A stretch of DNA of 41,834 nt from JAEXNA01 sp050486105 (GTDB taxonomy: Bacteria; Vulcanimicrobiota; Xenobia; Xenobiales; JADMJV01). Positions within the stretch are counted from its first letter, which is position 1. Each line of letters opens with the position of its first letter. The stretch lies in NCBI GenBank assembly GCA_050486105.1, contig JBJHCR010000011.1, positions 1 through 41,834 of the forward strand. Reading direction: 5' to 3'. The notes beneath the pieces were generated by a model. That model worked only from the letters and a program-made list of their open reading frames with translations. It did no database searches and was not told the origin of the DNA. This document shows positions 1-8,383 of this stretch, piece by piece. Position numbers and translations under genes: made by a program.

Positions 1-70
1 GGGTTGTACGTAACCGAGAATTGATGAAATCAGAATTGATGGATCTCCGGCCCAACCCCAATTCTTAGGT

Positions 71-85
71 TTGACAGAGCACTAG
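71..85 (+). repeat. Short dispersed repeat, copy 1
   Basis: The 15-mer TTGACAGAGCACTAG occurs here and again at 6748-6762 in the same orientation. The similarity extends leftward through a CCAACCC-AA-TTA-like stretch (about 33 bp in all, imperfect). Both copies lie just outside the block of minus-strand genes at 99-6646. It could be the end of a mobile element or a small dispersed repeat. The TTGACA part resembles a -35 box but is not placed to serve a plus-strand gene. Confidence 0.6.
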
Positions 86-98
86 GCCCTATCTCCTA

Positions 99-3000
99 TC
101 ACCTGGAGAAAGCCAGACGCTCCAAAGTATGAACCCTGGTCAGCTCAGGGTCTAAGGACTGAGCCAGATCTTTGTCTCGACAGAGGTGAGTGAAGAGGAG
201 CACTTGAGTGGTCTGGGAGACCTCCTGCAAGACCTCTAGGGCCGCTCGGGCCCGTTCGGTGTCAAAATTGACGAGGAGATCATCGGCGATCAGCGGAAAC
301 GGCTCTCCCCGGCGGGCGTTCCCCAAGATGGTGGCTAAGCGCAGAGCCAGGAAGAGCTGATCCCGGGTACCATCGGAGAGTCCGGGCACCTCTACTTTTC
401 GTCCCTCTCGAGAGACGGCCAACAACACTTGCCCCTCCCCGTTTCCGTAGCCCACTTCGAGTCCCCGGTAAGCGCCACAAGTGAGTCGCGAGAAGAGCTG
501 CCCCCCTTCCTCCACCAGCGGGCCCTGGTTGTCTTGGCGGTACTGCTCGATCTGACGGTTGAGTAGGGCGTGGGCCAGCCTCAATCTCATGTAGTTTCGA
601 GCCAAATTTTGACCCTCGGCCCGATGCTCTTCAGCCTTTTGGGCAGCCTCGATGGCTCGGGCCGAACCATCCATACTCTCCCGACTCTTCCGCAACTCGC
701 CCACCCGCTGATGCCAGGAGACGGACTCTTCTTTGAGCTTCTGCAAGCGCTCTTGCTCCTCGGCGAGTTGCACCTCCAAGAGGTCAGGATCTAGACCCCC
801 TACTTCGGCGCAGAAGTCCGAGATCGTGGCCCCGCCACTCAGAGCCGCCAAGGTCTCCTCCAATTGCTCAACCTGAAGCTTGAGCTGCCCGGCCAGACTC
901 ACCTTCTGCTCCAAGGGCGCCAGATCGCTCACCTCGGAAACTCCCGCCTCGCGGAGCAGCTCCTGCAGTTGGCCTTGGCGGCTCTCGAGGGAAACTTGGC
1001 TCTCGGTCAGGTCCTGATCGAGCTGCCTCAACTGCTCTTCGAGTTCCAACCTTTTTAGGTGGTCTCCCTGGGCAGCCCTCAAGTGCCGATGGAGCTCCTC
1101 ACAGTAGGCCACGGGAGCCTTCTGGGGATCGAGGCCTAGAGGCTCCTTCAGCTCCTCCGACACCTCGCACAAGCGATTCTGAAAATCGCGCACCTGGCTC
1201 TGCAAACGCGCGCTTTCCAGGAGCGAGCGCTGGCGCTCGAGTAGGGCTTTGCTCAGTTCTTCGTAACTGGTCAACAAGGACTCCAGCACCTCGGGAGCCA
1301 GGTCTTTTCCCGCACCCAAGCCCGAGACCTCCGATTGCCAACGCTCGGACCAATCCGACAAGAGACCCTCGAGTGTGGCGATGGCTTCCTTGGCCTCTTG
1401 GGCAGCGGTGGTGCATTGGTCCTTTTGAGCTTGAAGCTGCCGAAGTTGCTCAGCCTGCTCCTTTAGGTCCTGTAAATGCTGTTGGGCGCGATCCAGCAGT
1501 TCAGTGAGGGGGTGCTCCAGAGACGGAAACACCAAGGAGACTTCTTCTGCAGCCCTAAGCAAACGTTGTCTCAGTTGCGCTAACGACTCTCCCAGCTCGG
1601 CCTGTTTACTCAGCTGGGCTTGCCGCTCCACTTCTAGGGCCAAGATCTCTTCACGGTGGGCAAGCCAAGGAAGCATCTCCTCCGGAGAGCGAAGTTGCAC
1701 CCCTTCTTCGTCCCACAGCTCTCTCCATACCTGGAGCTGTCGAGCCTGCTCCTCCCTTAAAGCCTTGCCTTCCTCGGCCACCTTGGCCAACTCACCCTTC
1801 AAGAGTTCCCCTTGTCGCTTGATCTCTTCTAGACGAGCCACGGTCTTAGCCTCGTGCAAGATCTCGTCAGCCAGAGAGTCGGACTTGGACACAGTTTCTA
1901 AAAACAGGTCTGCCTTAACCTCTTGTCCGGTAAAGGCTGAGCCTTCAGACCAGGCACCTTTCAGCTCGGCCCAGATCTTGTCGCGACGGTCCCGTTCAGC
2001 CTTGAGCTCATCTAGGGTGGGGATCCGTCTTCCGCCACGCTCTTTAGTGTAGCTCTGCCGAGCTTGGGCGATCTTTTTCTCTAGATCGAGCTCGATCTTG
2101 GCCTGTTGCTCCAGCCGGATATCCAGACGCTGAAGTTGGTGTTGTTGGGTTTCTACCGCTTGGCGGGTAGGCACTTTCAAGGCTCGCAATTCGGCCAGCT
2201 CCCCGCCCCTCCAACCGGTGAGACGAGCCAAACTCTGTTCTTGACGCAGGCCGAGTTCGTCGACTTGCTGCCCCAATTGCTGCTCTTGGTGCTGCAGATG
2301 AACCGCCTGGCCTAAATTTTTGAGTACTTCCTCGAAGGACTTGAAGTCGGGAATGTCCTGCACCTCTTGCAGTCTTCGTTTGGCCTGGACTAGAGCCTGA
2401 GATTGCTCTCGAAACCTCTGCTGCTGCTGCTGCAAATCTTGGCGTAGGCTCCGATGCTCTTCGGCCAGCGCCCGCACCTGCAGGCGAACGGGAGCGGTGG
2501 GAAGTCGACCTTCCAACTGATCCAAATCGGCACCCAGCCCCAGGTCAGCACTGTGTCGACGGATCTGCTCTTCGAGTTGCTCGAGCTTGGCCGAGAGACT
2601 CGGTAACTCGGCCAAAGCCGATTTGATACCTCCACTTTGCTGAAAGAGGGCTTCGATCTCCGAGGCAGCTTCCAGAATGCTGGTGTCCGAAGATAAAGTC
2701 GCCAGGGTCTCCTGCAATTGAGCCTTCTTCTGTCCATCAAGCTTGATTCTCTCTTGGAGATTGAGCACCGAGCTCTGAAGCTCGGAACGAAGCTCGGCAA
2801 AGCCTTCCCTCAAAGGTGGTAAGGGTTCTAAGTCTCGAAGTTGCTTGTTGAGTTCGAGCAAGCGAGAAACGGGAGCGGTGGCTTGTTTTAAGCGCTGGAG
2901 TTTTTGCAGATGAACCGAAACCTGGTGCACTCGATTCTCAACCTCGACGCCCTGGCCTTGGGCTTCCAGAAGGTCTCGTCCCAAAGATTCCCATTCGCTG

Positions 3001-3602
3001 CTTCGAAGCGAGGTGGCCTCTCTTTCTTGCATGCTGGCGGACCAACTCCTGATGGCGTTGTCTAAGGGTCGGGTGGTGCTGCTACTAGTCCAGAGGTCCT
3101 CATAGTCTTTTTTGAGCTTCTGCAGAAGCTCATGAACTCCAGAGCCCACCCCGGCCGCGAACAAACTCTCCCCCACCTGCCCTCCTCCTTGGAGAAGCTC
3201 CTTGCCCCCCTCGACCAAGACGTTGTGGTTCAAGCCGTAGAGGCGCTCGAAGACCTCCGGGCCGACACCTCCAAGAAAAACCCGCAACACCTCATCCGGC
3301 AAAGTCTTACCCTCTTCATCTGAGAGAGTACCTCGATTGCCCTTACGTCGCTGAAAGCTCAAAAGTTGGCCCTCGGCATTCTCCAAGGTGGCCGCCAGGC
3401 TCAATCGGCTGTAGTCGAATAAGAAGTTGTCCTGAGTGCGGTTGGGGATCCCATAAAGAAGGCTTCGAACCGCTCTGAGACTAGAACTCTTACCCGACTC
3501 GTTGGGACCGAAGATCACCTGAAAGGACTGTGGCCCGCCGAGGTCGAGGGCAAAGTCTTGGAACGGTCCATAAGCCGGAGCGGCAAACCTTAGGAGCCTC
3601 AT
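99..3602 (-). CDS. yhaN: YhaN-type SMC/Rad50-like ATPase
   Basis: A 1167-residue AAA/ABC-type ATPase with a split head and a very long coiled coil, the architecture of Rad50/SbcC/YhaN proteins that act with a Mre11-like nuclease on DNA ends. The Walker A motif GPNESGKS is at residues 32-39. Gln/Glu/Leu-rich coiled coil fills roughly residues 190-1030. The ABC signature LSDGT is near 1075, Walker B PLIADDLL near 1103, and an H-loop-like LLFTH near 1134. The N-terminal start (MRLLRF-GPF) matches the YhaN family better than SbcC. It is longer than Bacillus YhaN (about 960 residues). Its ATG overlaps the stop of the nuclease gene by 4 nt (ATGA), so the two are almost certainly co-translated partners. 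The family assignment is firm; the exact substrate is inferred. Confidence 0.9.
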   Translation of the reverse strand: MRLLRFAAPAYGPFQDFALDLGGPQSFQVIFGPNESGKSSSLRAVRSLLYGIPNRTQDNFLFDYSRLSLAATLENAEGQLLSFQRRKGNRGTLSDEEGKTLPDEVLRVFLGGVGPEVFERLYGLNHNVLVEGGKELLQGGGQVGESLFAAGVGSGVHELLQKLKKDYEDLWTSSSTTRPLDNAIRSWSASMQEREATSLRSSEWESLGRDLLEAQGQGVEVENRVHQVSVHLQKLQRLKQATAPVSRLLELNKQLRDLEPLPPLREGFAELRSELQSSVLNLQERIKLDGQKKAQLQETLATLSSDTSILEAASEIEALFQQSGGIKSALAELPSLSAKLEQLEEQIRRHSADLGLGADLDQLEGRLPTAPVRLQVRALAEEHRSLRQDLQQQQQRFREQSQALVQAKRRLQEVQDIPDFKSFEEVLKNLGQAVHLQHQEQQLGQQVDELGLRQEQSLARLTGWRGGELAELRALKVPTRQAVETQQHQLQRLDIRLEQQAKIELDLEKKIAQARQSYTKERGGRRIPTLDELKAERDRRDKIWAELKGAWSEGSAFTGQEVKADLFLETVSKSDSLADEILHEAKTVARLEEIKRQGELLKGELAKVAEEGKALREEQARQLQVWRELWDEEGVQLRSPEEMLPWLAHREEILALEVERQAQLSKQAELGESLAQLRQRLLRAAEEVSLVFPSLEHPLTELLDRAQQHLQDLKEQAEQLRQLQAQKDQCTTAAQEAKEAIATLEGLLSDWSERWQSEVSGLGAGKDLAPEVLESLLTSYEELSKALLERQRSLLESARLQSQVRDFQNRLCEVSEELKEPLGLDPQKAPVAYCEELHRHLRAAQGDHLKRLELEEQLRQLDQDLTESQVSLESRQGQLQELLREAGVSEVSDLAPLEQKVSLAGQLKLQVEQLEETLAALSGGATISDFCAEVGGLDPDLLEVQLAEEQERLQKLKEESVSWHQRVGELRKSRESMDGSARAIEAAQKAEEHRAEGQNLARNYMRLRLAHALLNRQIEQYRQDNQGPLVEEGGQLFSRLTCGAYRGLEVGYGNGEGQVLLAVSREGRKVEVPGLSDGTRDQLFLALRLATILGNARRGEPFPLIADDLLVNFDTERARAALEVLQEVSQTTQVLLFTHLCRDKDLAQSLDPELTRVHTLERLAFSR

Positions 3603-4870
3603 GACCCCACCTCTCCGAGTTCCGAAAGTCGAGCGGTGAGCAGGCTTCCAACCTCGGACAGGGCATATTCCAATTCCTCAGACCCAGTAGGCAGTATGGC
3701 TTCATCCCCTTCTCGCCAAGGGCGGGGCAGCTTCTGCTCCAGCTTTTGGAAAAGCTCGGCCCCCAGAGCCTGCAGCTCTTCGGGCTGCTCTTGCAAGGTC
3801 TGAAGTTGAATCTGCAAGGCGGCGAAAAAGGGATCCGTCTGAGCCAATTGCTCAAAGTCCACTCTGGCCTGACTCAAGAGCTTGACTTTCTCAACCCAAA
3901 GCCGTTGAGGATCGATCTCCAAAGCCAAAGCTTGAACCTGGTTGCGAAACTTTTCAGGGTCTTTCGACAGGTCCCAGTGAACCGGACTTGCTCCGGTGGT
4001 GGTCACCCGCACGGCCAGCAAGCGGCCTTCGGCTGAGTCCAGAGCCGAACTCAGTTCAGCCCTCACCAGGTTCAAGGCATCGGAGACCTGGTTCGCCGAC
4101 GCGATATTCACCTCCAAAGCTGCCCAGCGAACCTCGTCGCAGGGTAGGTGTTCGACCTCAACAACCCTACCGTGCTCCACGGTGACCAGGCTGGCCCCTT
4201 TGGCTCCGGTTTCCCGAGCGTGCCGTCCTTGGAGGTTGCCACTGAAAACGATCCAGGGGTTCTCAGAGAGCACCTCGCGCTGGTGGATATGACCTAAAGC
4301 CCAATAGTCGTACCCATGGTCCCTCAAGAAGCTCACGGAGCAGGGGGCATAAGGAGCGTGGCCCTCTCTGCCATCGGCGCTGGTGTGCAAGAGGCCAATG
4401 TTGAAAAAGCCCTTGAGAGGTGGGGGATATCTCTTTGAGAGGTCCTCCTCCACCACCCGTTCCTTGAAGCCCTGGCCGTGGATGGCCACTCTATGGTTTG
4501 TCAACTCGAAGGTTTCGGGTTGGTCGGTGGACAGGACCTTGACGTTGTCGGGCAACTCCAGAGAACGAGTGATCCGGCTCTCGGCGTCGTGGTTGCCGGA
4601 AATCACCACCACCTGTATGCCGGCAGCCTTGAGGCGAGCCATCTGAGATACAAAAAACAGTCCGGTGTGATAATCGGGCCAATCTCCATCATAGACATCA
4701 CCGGCAACGAGGAGCAGGTCCACTCGCCGCTCCAGAGCCTCGTCCACCAAGTTCTCCAGAGCCCTCCGGGTAGCCAATCGCAACGTCTCCACCGGCGCTC
4801 CCGGGTAACTCGACAAACCCTTAAGCGGACTATCGAGATGCAGATCGGCTGCGTGGATGAAACGGAACAT
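3599..4870 (-). CDS. yhaO: YhaO/SbcD-like DNA repair metallophosphoesterase
   Basis: A 423-residue calcineurin-fold nuclease, the Mre11/SbcD-type partner of the following ATPase. Metal-binding motifs appear in order: DLH near residues 9-11 (AADLHLDSP), GDVYDG near 58, GNHD near 96, LLHTS near 168 and GHIH near 200. The C-terminal third is helical and Gln/Leu-rich, as expected for the region that contacts the ATPase. I chose the ATG at 4870 because conserved sequence begins immediately (MFRFIHAADLHLDSP); the longer reading from 4900 adds ten unconserved residues. In Bacillus the order is yhaO-yhaN-yhaM; no yhaM-like exoribonuclease follows here. It is the first gene of the pair, with about 150 nt before the neighbouring lipoprotein gene on the same strand. 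Confidence 0.9.
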   Translation of the reverse strand: MFRFIHAADLHLDSPLKGLSSYPGAPVETLRLATRRALENLVDEALERRVDLLLVAGDVYDGDWPDYHTGLFFVSQMARLKAAGIQVVVISGNHDAESRITRSLELPDNVKVLSTDQPETFELTNHRVAIHGQGFKERVVEEDLSKRYPPPLKGFFNIGLLHTSADGREGHAPYAPCSVSFLRDHGYDYWALGHIHQREVLSENPWIVFSGNLQGRHARETGAKGASLVTVEHGRVVEVEHLPCDEVRWAALEVNIASANQVSDALNLVRAELSSALDSAEGRLLAVRVTTTGASPVHWDLSKDPEKFRNQVQALALEIDPQRLWVEKVKLLSQARVDFEQLAQTDPFFAALQIQLQTLQEQPEELQALGAELFQKLEQKLPRPWREGDEAILPTGSEELEYALSEVGSLLTARLSELGEVGS

Positions 4871-5020
4871 GGCTTGAGATTTCTGAGATGATCGAATCAA
4901 TCCCCCTAGGCTTTCTTGGGAGATTGCTAGGAGGCTCGATCATCAGTCAACTTTACTCTCAGGGCAAAGCTTCGCAGGAGGTCGATGGCGAGGGTCGGCT
5001 CCCCAGGCCCAGGCTACCTC

Positions 5021-6646
5021 CTAAGGAAACTGGGCCTCAACTCTTCCGTTGGTGAGGCAGAATCCGTTGTCGTTGTCGGCTTCGGTGGACTGGAGGTCGG
5101 CGTCGGAGATTTCGATTACCAGACGTCCATTGGCCATGGACAGCACCTTCGCTTCTCCAGAAACGGCTTCCCAGCGACCGAGACGGACGAAGCCCTGGGG
5201 ACCTTCCAGGTAGCTCAACTCTTCGTAGGTGAGATCAAATCCCGGCTCGGCCAAGGGTGCGGAATCTGGATCTTCATTGAGAACCTGACCAACGGTGAAA
5301 ACATCTCCCACCTGAAAACTGGTCGGTGAGAGCATGAGTAATCGGTAGCGACGCTCCACGGGGGAGAGGGAAAAATCCACATCGTGCCACTGAAACTCAA
5401 AAAGCACCGGACTGACTCGGCCGAAGATAAAGCGTGGTGGTCGGGAGAACTCGGACAAGTCGGCGGTCGTGTTGCCGTGACAGGGATTGAATCCCAACAC
5501 TAAGGACCCTGTAATATTCGAGTCCACGGTAGCTCCCGGCAGTTCGTTTCCTCCGGCAATGAACCGCCAGGTGGCAAAATCTTGAGCTGGTCGCGAACTC
5601 AGGATCGGCTGCCCGTTGGCGGTGGGCAAGGCCCCAAGAGATAAGGTAATCTCGACCTCGCTTCCAAGAGCGAGCCCAGGATCGTTCAACTGGATGAGGA
5701 GGCTATTGGCCGGCCAAACCCGTCCTTCGATCTCCTGTTGGGAGTTGAGATAGGTGATGCTGCCAAATTGATCGATGTTGCTCGCATCGATAGTTCCAGC
5801 TGGGGTTTGAAGAGACCAAGCGTTCTGTTGCAGGGCCAGACTCTGGGGATCGATGGGGCCGCCGAAGTCGAGACCCAATAAAAGCGGCTGGGTGGGGTAG
5901 CTGGGGAATCCTTGATACGGAATTTGGTCGGCCACGAAGACCCGACTGTCTCGAGCTGCTGCGATGGCTTGAACCAAAACCGGGTCGGAAGGCCGTCCGG
6001 TGCCGGGGTCAAGCCAAGCTTGGTCTCCCTGAAGCAAATCTTCCACCAGGGTGCGAACTGTCTGATAAGCTGGTTCGACACCAGACTGAAAAACACTCTG
6101 CAGGGCCTCGAAGTCAGCACCCGGCCCAGAAGCCATCAAGGCCGCCATGGTGGCGAACTCATCCACAGTAGCCTGGAGTTGCTGTCCAGATTGAACGTTG
6201 ATCCAGCGAGTTAGAGAGACGGCGGGGTTACTGGTGGAGACCAAAATCTGATAAGGACCCGGGGGGAGAAAAAAGAACTCCGCCACTCCTTGACTGTCGG
6301 CCAGAGCGAAAGTGAAACCGAGCGCATCGACTCTCGCACCAGGCAAGGTAAAAAACCCCGTTTGGGCCCAGGCGGGACTGGAAAACCAAGAAAGCAGCCT
6401 GCCCAATCCTTGGGCTTCTATCGGCCCACGACTAACCTCTTGAGCAAGGAGAGGGAGCGAGGTTTGAATGGCCAGTCGGGCCGAGCCCGGAAGTGGCTCG
6501 CCAGGTGTGGGTCCAGGCTGCTGTCCCCCTGAGTGGGCCCCTGACAGCTCTCCCAAACTAGAGGAACTCGATGAGCCTCCTCCACAACCAAGAATCAAGA
6601 ACGATGACAAGAAAACGACAAGGAGCCAAACCCTGAATGCAAACAT
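5021..6646 (-). CDS. Large lipoprotein with Ig-like and carboxypeptidase-regulatory-like folds
   Basis: A 541-residue exported protein. The N-terminus is a lipoprotein signal: a hydrophobic stretch ending LILGC, so Cys at about residue 21 is the predicted lipidation site. It is followed by Gly/Ser-rich linker and a Pro/Gly linker to about residue 55. Residues about 100-165 read like a carboxypeptidase-regulatory (CarboxypepD_reg-like) beta sandwich (GxARVDALG ... GPYQILVS). Residues about 240-365 resemble a bacterial Ig-like Big_5/SbsA domain (LNDPGLALGSEVEITL, then a WRF strand). The C-terminal part is beta-rich and of unknown function. A GGAG sequence lies about 12 nt before the ATG. Likely surface or periplasmic; no enzymatic motif seen. 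Function unknown. Confidence 0.7.
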   Translation of the reverse strand: MFAFRVWLLVVFLSSFLILGCGGGSSSSSSLGELSGAHSGGQQPGPTPGEPLPGSARLAIQTSLPLLAQEVSRGPIEAQGLGRLLSWFSSPAWAQTGFFTLPGARVDALGFTFALADSQGVAEFFFLPPGPYQILVSTSNPAVSLTRWINVQSGQQLQATVDEFATMAALMASGPGADFEALQSVFQSGVEPAYQTVRTLVEDLLQGDQAWLDPGTGRPSDPVLVQAIAAARDSRVFVADQIPYQGFPSYPTQPLLLGLDFGGPIDPQSLALQQNAWSLQTPAGTIDASNIDQFGSITYLNSQQEIEGRVWPANSLLIQLNDPGLALGSEVEITLSLGALPTANGQPILSSRPAQDFATWRFIAGGNELPGATVDSNITGSLVLGFNPCHGNTTADLSEFSRPPRFIFGRVSPVLFEFQWHDVDFSLSPVERRYRLLMLSPTSFQVGDVFTVGQVLNEDPDSAPLAEPGFDLTYEELSYLEGPQGFVRLGRWEAVSGEAKVLSMANGRLVIEISDADLQSTEADNDNGFCLTNGRVEAQFP

Positions 6647-6747
6647 GGAAAAACTTTACTCCATCCCCATCTGATCAAATGCTCTGAAATTTTCAATGAC
6701 CATTGGATCGATCCTCCCCCTCTCCACCCCAACCCTCAAATTTAAGC

Positions 6748-6762
6748 TTGACAGAGCACTAG
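6748..6762 (+). repeat. Short dispersed repeat, copy 2
   Basis: Second exact copy of the 15-mer found at 71-85, same orientation, 6.7 kb away and again preceded by a CCAACCC-like stretch. It lies 100 bp upstream of the lipoprotein start codon. Confidence 0.6.
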
Positions 6763-6894
6763 ATGAGTCTTCAATAGATGCTAATAGGAGTCGGATTTTG
6801 CAAGTGGGAACTATTGAGGCTGCCGTTGAGGTGTGGCCGGTTTGTCAACCTTGACTGAAGAGGGGCTGAAATGAGCCCTTAGAGTTCGACGGCC

Positions 6895-7130
6895 TCAGAC
6901 TTCCAACACCTGCCAGCGGGACAGCAACTGCAACACGGTGGGAAAGAGAGGGCCCCAAAAGTCGCCAATCTTAAACCAAAGCCCAGGTTGCATTCGACTG
7001 CGAACAATTATACCTTTCCTCAGAAACTTAGGGAACTGCTTGGGAGTCGATAAGCCAAGAGAACAAGTGCTGGTCCTTCAGCAATATTCTGTCCACCCGG
7101 ACACCTGTTGGTAACACTCTCAGGTGAATC
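6895..7130 (-). pseudogene. Possible decayed coding remnant
   Basis: This stretch covers most of the 502-bp gap 6647-7148. On the minus strand two frames read like protein. One runs from about 7130 to about 7038 (containing LPTGVRVDRILLKDQ) and ends in TAA. The other runs on from about 7040 to a TGA at 6895 (containing KFLRKGIIVRSRMQPG and GDFWGPLFPTV). A single-base shift near 7040 would join them into one reading of about 78 residues. No start codon is visible. I do not recognise the family. This is an inference from the look of the translation, without homology evidence, and chance reading is possible. Confidence 0.25.
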
Positions 7131-7148
7131 CTACTCTATGCTAGGAGC

Positions 7149-7583
7149 ATGATCACCTCAACTATCCCCACCTGGGCCCGCGACACCTTGACCCGCTTGA
7201 TGGAGAACCGGTGGGACGGAGAGCAGCCGGAAAAGATCACCGAGCAGGGTGAGCGACAGTTGCGCACCACCGAGTTTGTGGCCGACACCTACACCCGCTA
7301 TGACGAAAATCCGGTGCACGATAAGGCCATGAACCAGCCAGGGGTGGTGATCACCGGAAGCACCAAAATGACTTTCGAGGGAAGTGAAGGCGGACCGCTC
7401 AGGGCCGTCTTGGAGGGAGCCGACAAAGAGGGCCGGCCGGTGGTGGTGTTCTTAGAGCGAGAGCAAGACCGCCTGGAAGCCTACAGCATGCAACACCTCG
7501 GCGAGGTGGCTTACATTCAGGGCGGACGGGTCGATCAACCCAACGAGGACGGCTTTTACTTCAGCCGAGCTATCGACCTGTAG
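7149..7583 (+). CDS. Hypothetical protein (144 aa)
   Basis: A 144-residue soluble protein with no signal peptide, membrane segment or Cys. The sequence is acidic and beta-strand-rich (GVVITGSTKMTF, VVVFLEREQ, RLEAYSM), suggesting a small beta barrel or sandwich. TAGGAGC lies immediately before the ATG; its AGGA core is unusually close to the start. Codons end mostly in C or G, more strongly than in neighbouring genes, which would fit high expression. It stands alone: a decayed region precedes it and a convergent tiny reading frame follows. Family not recognised. The reading frame is credible because it is the only long frame with consistent codon bias in this interval. Confidence 0.65.
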   Translation: MITSTIPTWARDTLTRLMENRWDGEQPEKITEQGERQLRTTEFVADTYTRYDENPVHDKAMNQPGVVITGSTKMTFEGSEGGPLRAVLEGADKEGRPVVVFLEREQDRLEAYSMQHLGEVAYIQGGRVDQPNEDGFYFSRAIDL

Positions 7584-7626
7584 GCAACGCCTATCAGCTT
7601 CGAGGGAGTAGCGCCGACGGCGGGAA

Positions 7627-7728
7627 TCAGTCCCAGGCAGCCAGCAGAAAACTGCTCAGGTCTTGCTCTTCTTCTTGGGGAAGGGCGAAGAGTTCGGGGC
7701 TAATGTCGATGATGTCTTGACTGGTCAT
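7627..7728 (-). CDS. Possible 33-residue acidic small protein
   Basis: A short minus-strand frame, ATG at 7728 and TGA ending at 7627, encodes 33 residues. It begins MTSQDIIDISPELFALP, has an acidic EEEQD run in the middle and ends LLAAWD. The composition is protein-like (no rare residues, amphipathic pattern). It is convergent with the 144-residue gene. No convincing Shine-Dalgarno sequence precedes it, so this is only a candidate. Confidence 0.3.
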   Translation of the reverse strand: MTSQDIIDISPELFALPQEEEQDLSSFLLAAWD

Positions 7729-7809
7729 AAGACTAATTTATTCCAGCGTCCTCAAAAAACGATGAAAATGAGGAAGGTGGCTCCGTCGCTCAAGAGAACC
7801 TTGCCAGGT

Positions 7810-7826
7810 CCGTTTGTAACAAACGG
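7810..7826. promoter_or_regulatory. 17-bp perfect palindrome, candidate operator
   Basis: CCGTTTGTAACAAACGG has two 8-nt arms around a single central A, extendable by flanking GG/CC with one unpaired base. It is centred 36 bp before the ATG of the VOC-family gene. The symmetry and size are typical of a dimeric repressor site such as those bound by TetR-type proteins. No regulator gene is adjacent, so the binder is unknown. Confidence 0.45.
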
Positions 7827-7853
7827 CCTAATCTAAAATAAGGGGGGATCCTT

Positions 7854-8321
7854 ATGATCAATCCACTTCCCGAAAACACTCAGCCGCTGATCCCGTACAT
7901 GATCATGCACGACTGCGCTAAAGCTATGGACTTTTACAAGAAGGTCTTTTTGGCTGAAGAGCTGATGCGCATGCCCAGCCTCGATGGCAAGAAAATCATG
8001 CACGCCGAGATGCGGATTTCCGGTTGCACCGTCTACATGGCCGACGAATGTCCTGAAATGGGTGCCAAGTCTCCGAAAGGGATGAAGCACCACCCCATCA
8101 GCATGACGCTCTACTGCCTAGATGCCGACAAAGTCTTCGAGCGCTGCGTCAAGCACGGCTCAAAGGTGGTCAAAAAGATGGAGCTGCAGTTCTGGGGGGA
8201 TCGCATGGGCACTCTCGTCGACCCCTTCGGCCACCAATGGACCTTTATGCAACGCGTCGAAGAACTCTCCCCAGAGCAAATCGAAGAGCGAGGCAAGAAA
8301 GCCATGGCCGGAATGGCCTAA
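7854..8321 (+). CDS. VOC-family (glyoxalase/PhnB-like) protein
   Basis: A 155-residue protein of the vicinal-oxygen-chelate superfamily, PhnB-like branch. Two beta-alpha-beta-beta-beta modules are visible: residues about 12-70 (YMIMHDCAKAMDFYKKVF ... TVYMAD) and about 80-135 (LYCLDADKVFERCVKHG ... FWGDRMGTLVDPFGHQW). The ending GDRxGxLxDPFGHxW is the hallmark of this branch, and the tail SPEQIEERGKKAM is also typical. Such proteins are often annotated as glyoxalase or bleomycin-resistance-like, but the substrate cannot be read from sequence. An AGGGGGG sequence precedes the ATG at 7854, and the upstream palindrome suggests repressor control. A strong hairpin follows the stop. Confidence 0.85.
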   Translation: MINPLPENTQPLIPYMIMHDCAKAMDFYKKVFLAEELMRMPSLDGKKIMHAEMRISGCTVYMADECPEMGAKSPKGMKHHPISMTLYCLDADKVFERCVKHGSKVVKKMELQFWGDRMGTLVDPFGHQWTFMQRVEELSPEQIEERGKKAMAGMA

Positions 8322-8348
8322 CTCGCGCCGAACTTGACCAAAACTGCG

Positions 8349-8376
8349 GAAGCGATCCGGGTAACCGGGTCGCTTC
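8349..8376. terminator. Hairpin between convergent genes
   Basis: GAAGCGATCCGG, loop GTAA, then CCGGGTCGCTTC: a 12-bp stem with one G-T pair, followed on the plus strand by TCTTGTTCT. It sits between the convergent VOC and nagB genes and probably terminates both transcripts. On the minus strand it is followed by a TTTT run. Confidence 0.7.
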
Positions 8377-8383
8377 TCTTGTT

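Noticed and set aside
71..76. TTGACA as a promoter -35 box (also 6748-6753)
   Set aside because: It is part of a longer repeat shared by both sites, points away from nearby gene starts, and no convincing -10 follows at the right distance.
1504..2052. 182-residue Ser/Arg-rich plus-strand frame inside yhaN
   Set aside because: A shadow of the coiled-coil region; Leu/Glu/Gln codons read in reverse give Ser/Arg-rich sequence.
7040..7100. In-frame TGA in the minus-strand remnant as a possible selenocysteine codon
   Set aside because: tRNA-Sec is present, so I considered it, but the remnant has no start, needs a frameshift and does not resemble a selenoprotein family around the TGA.
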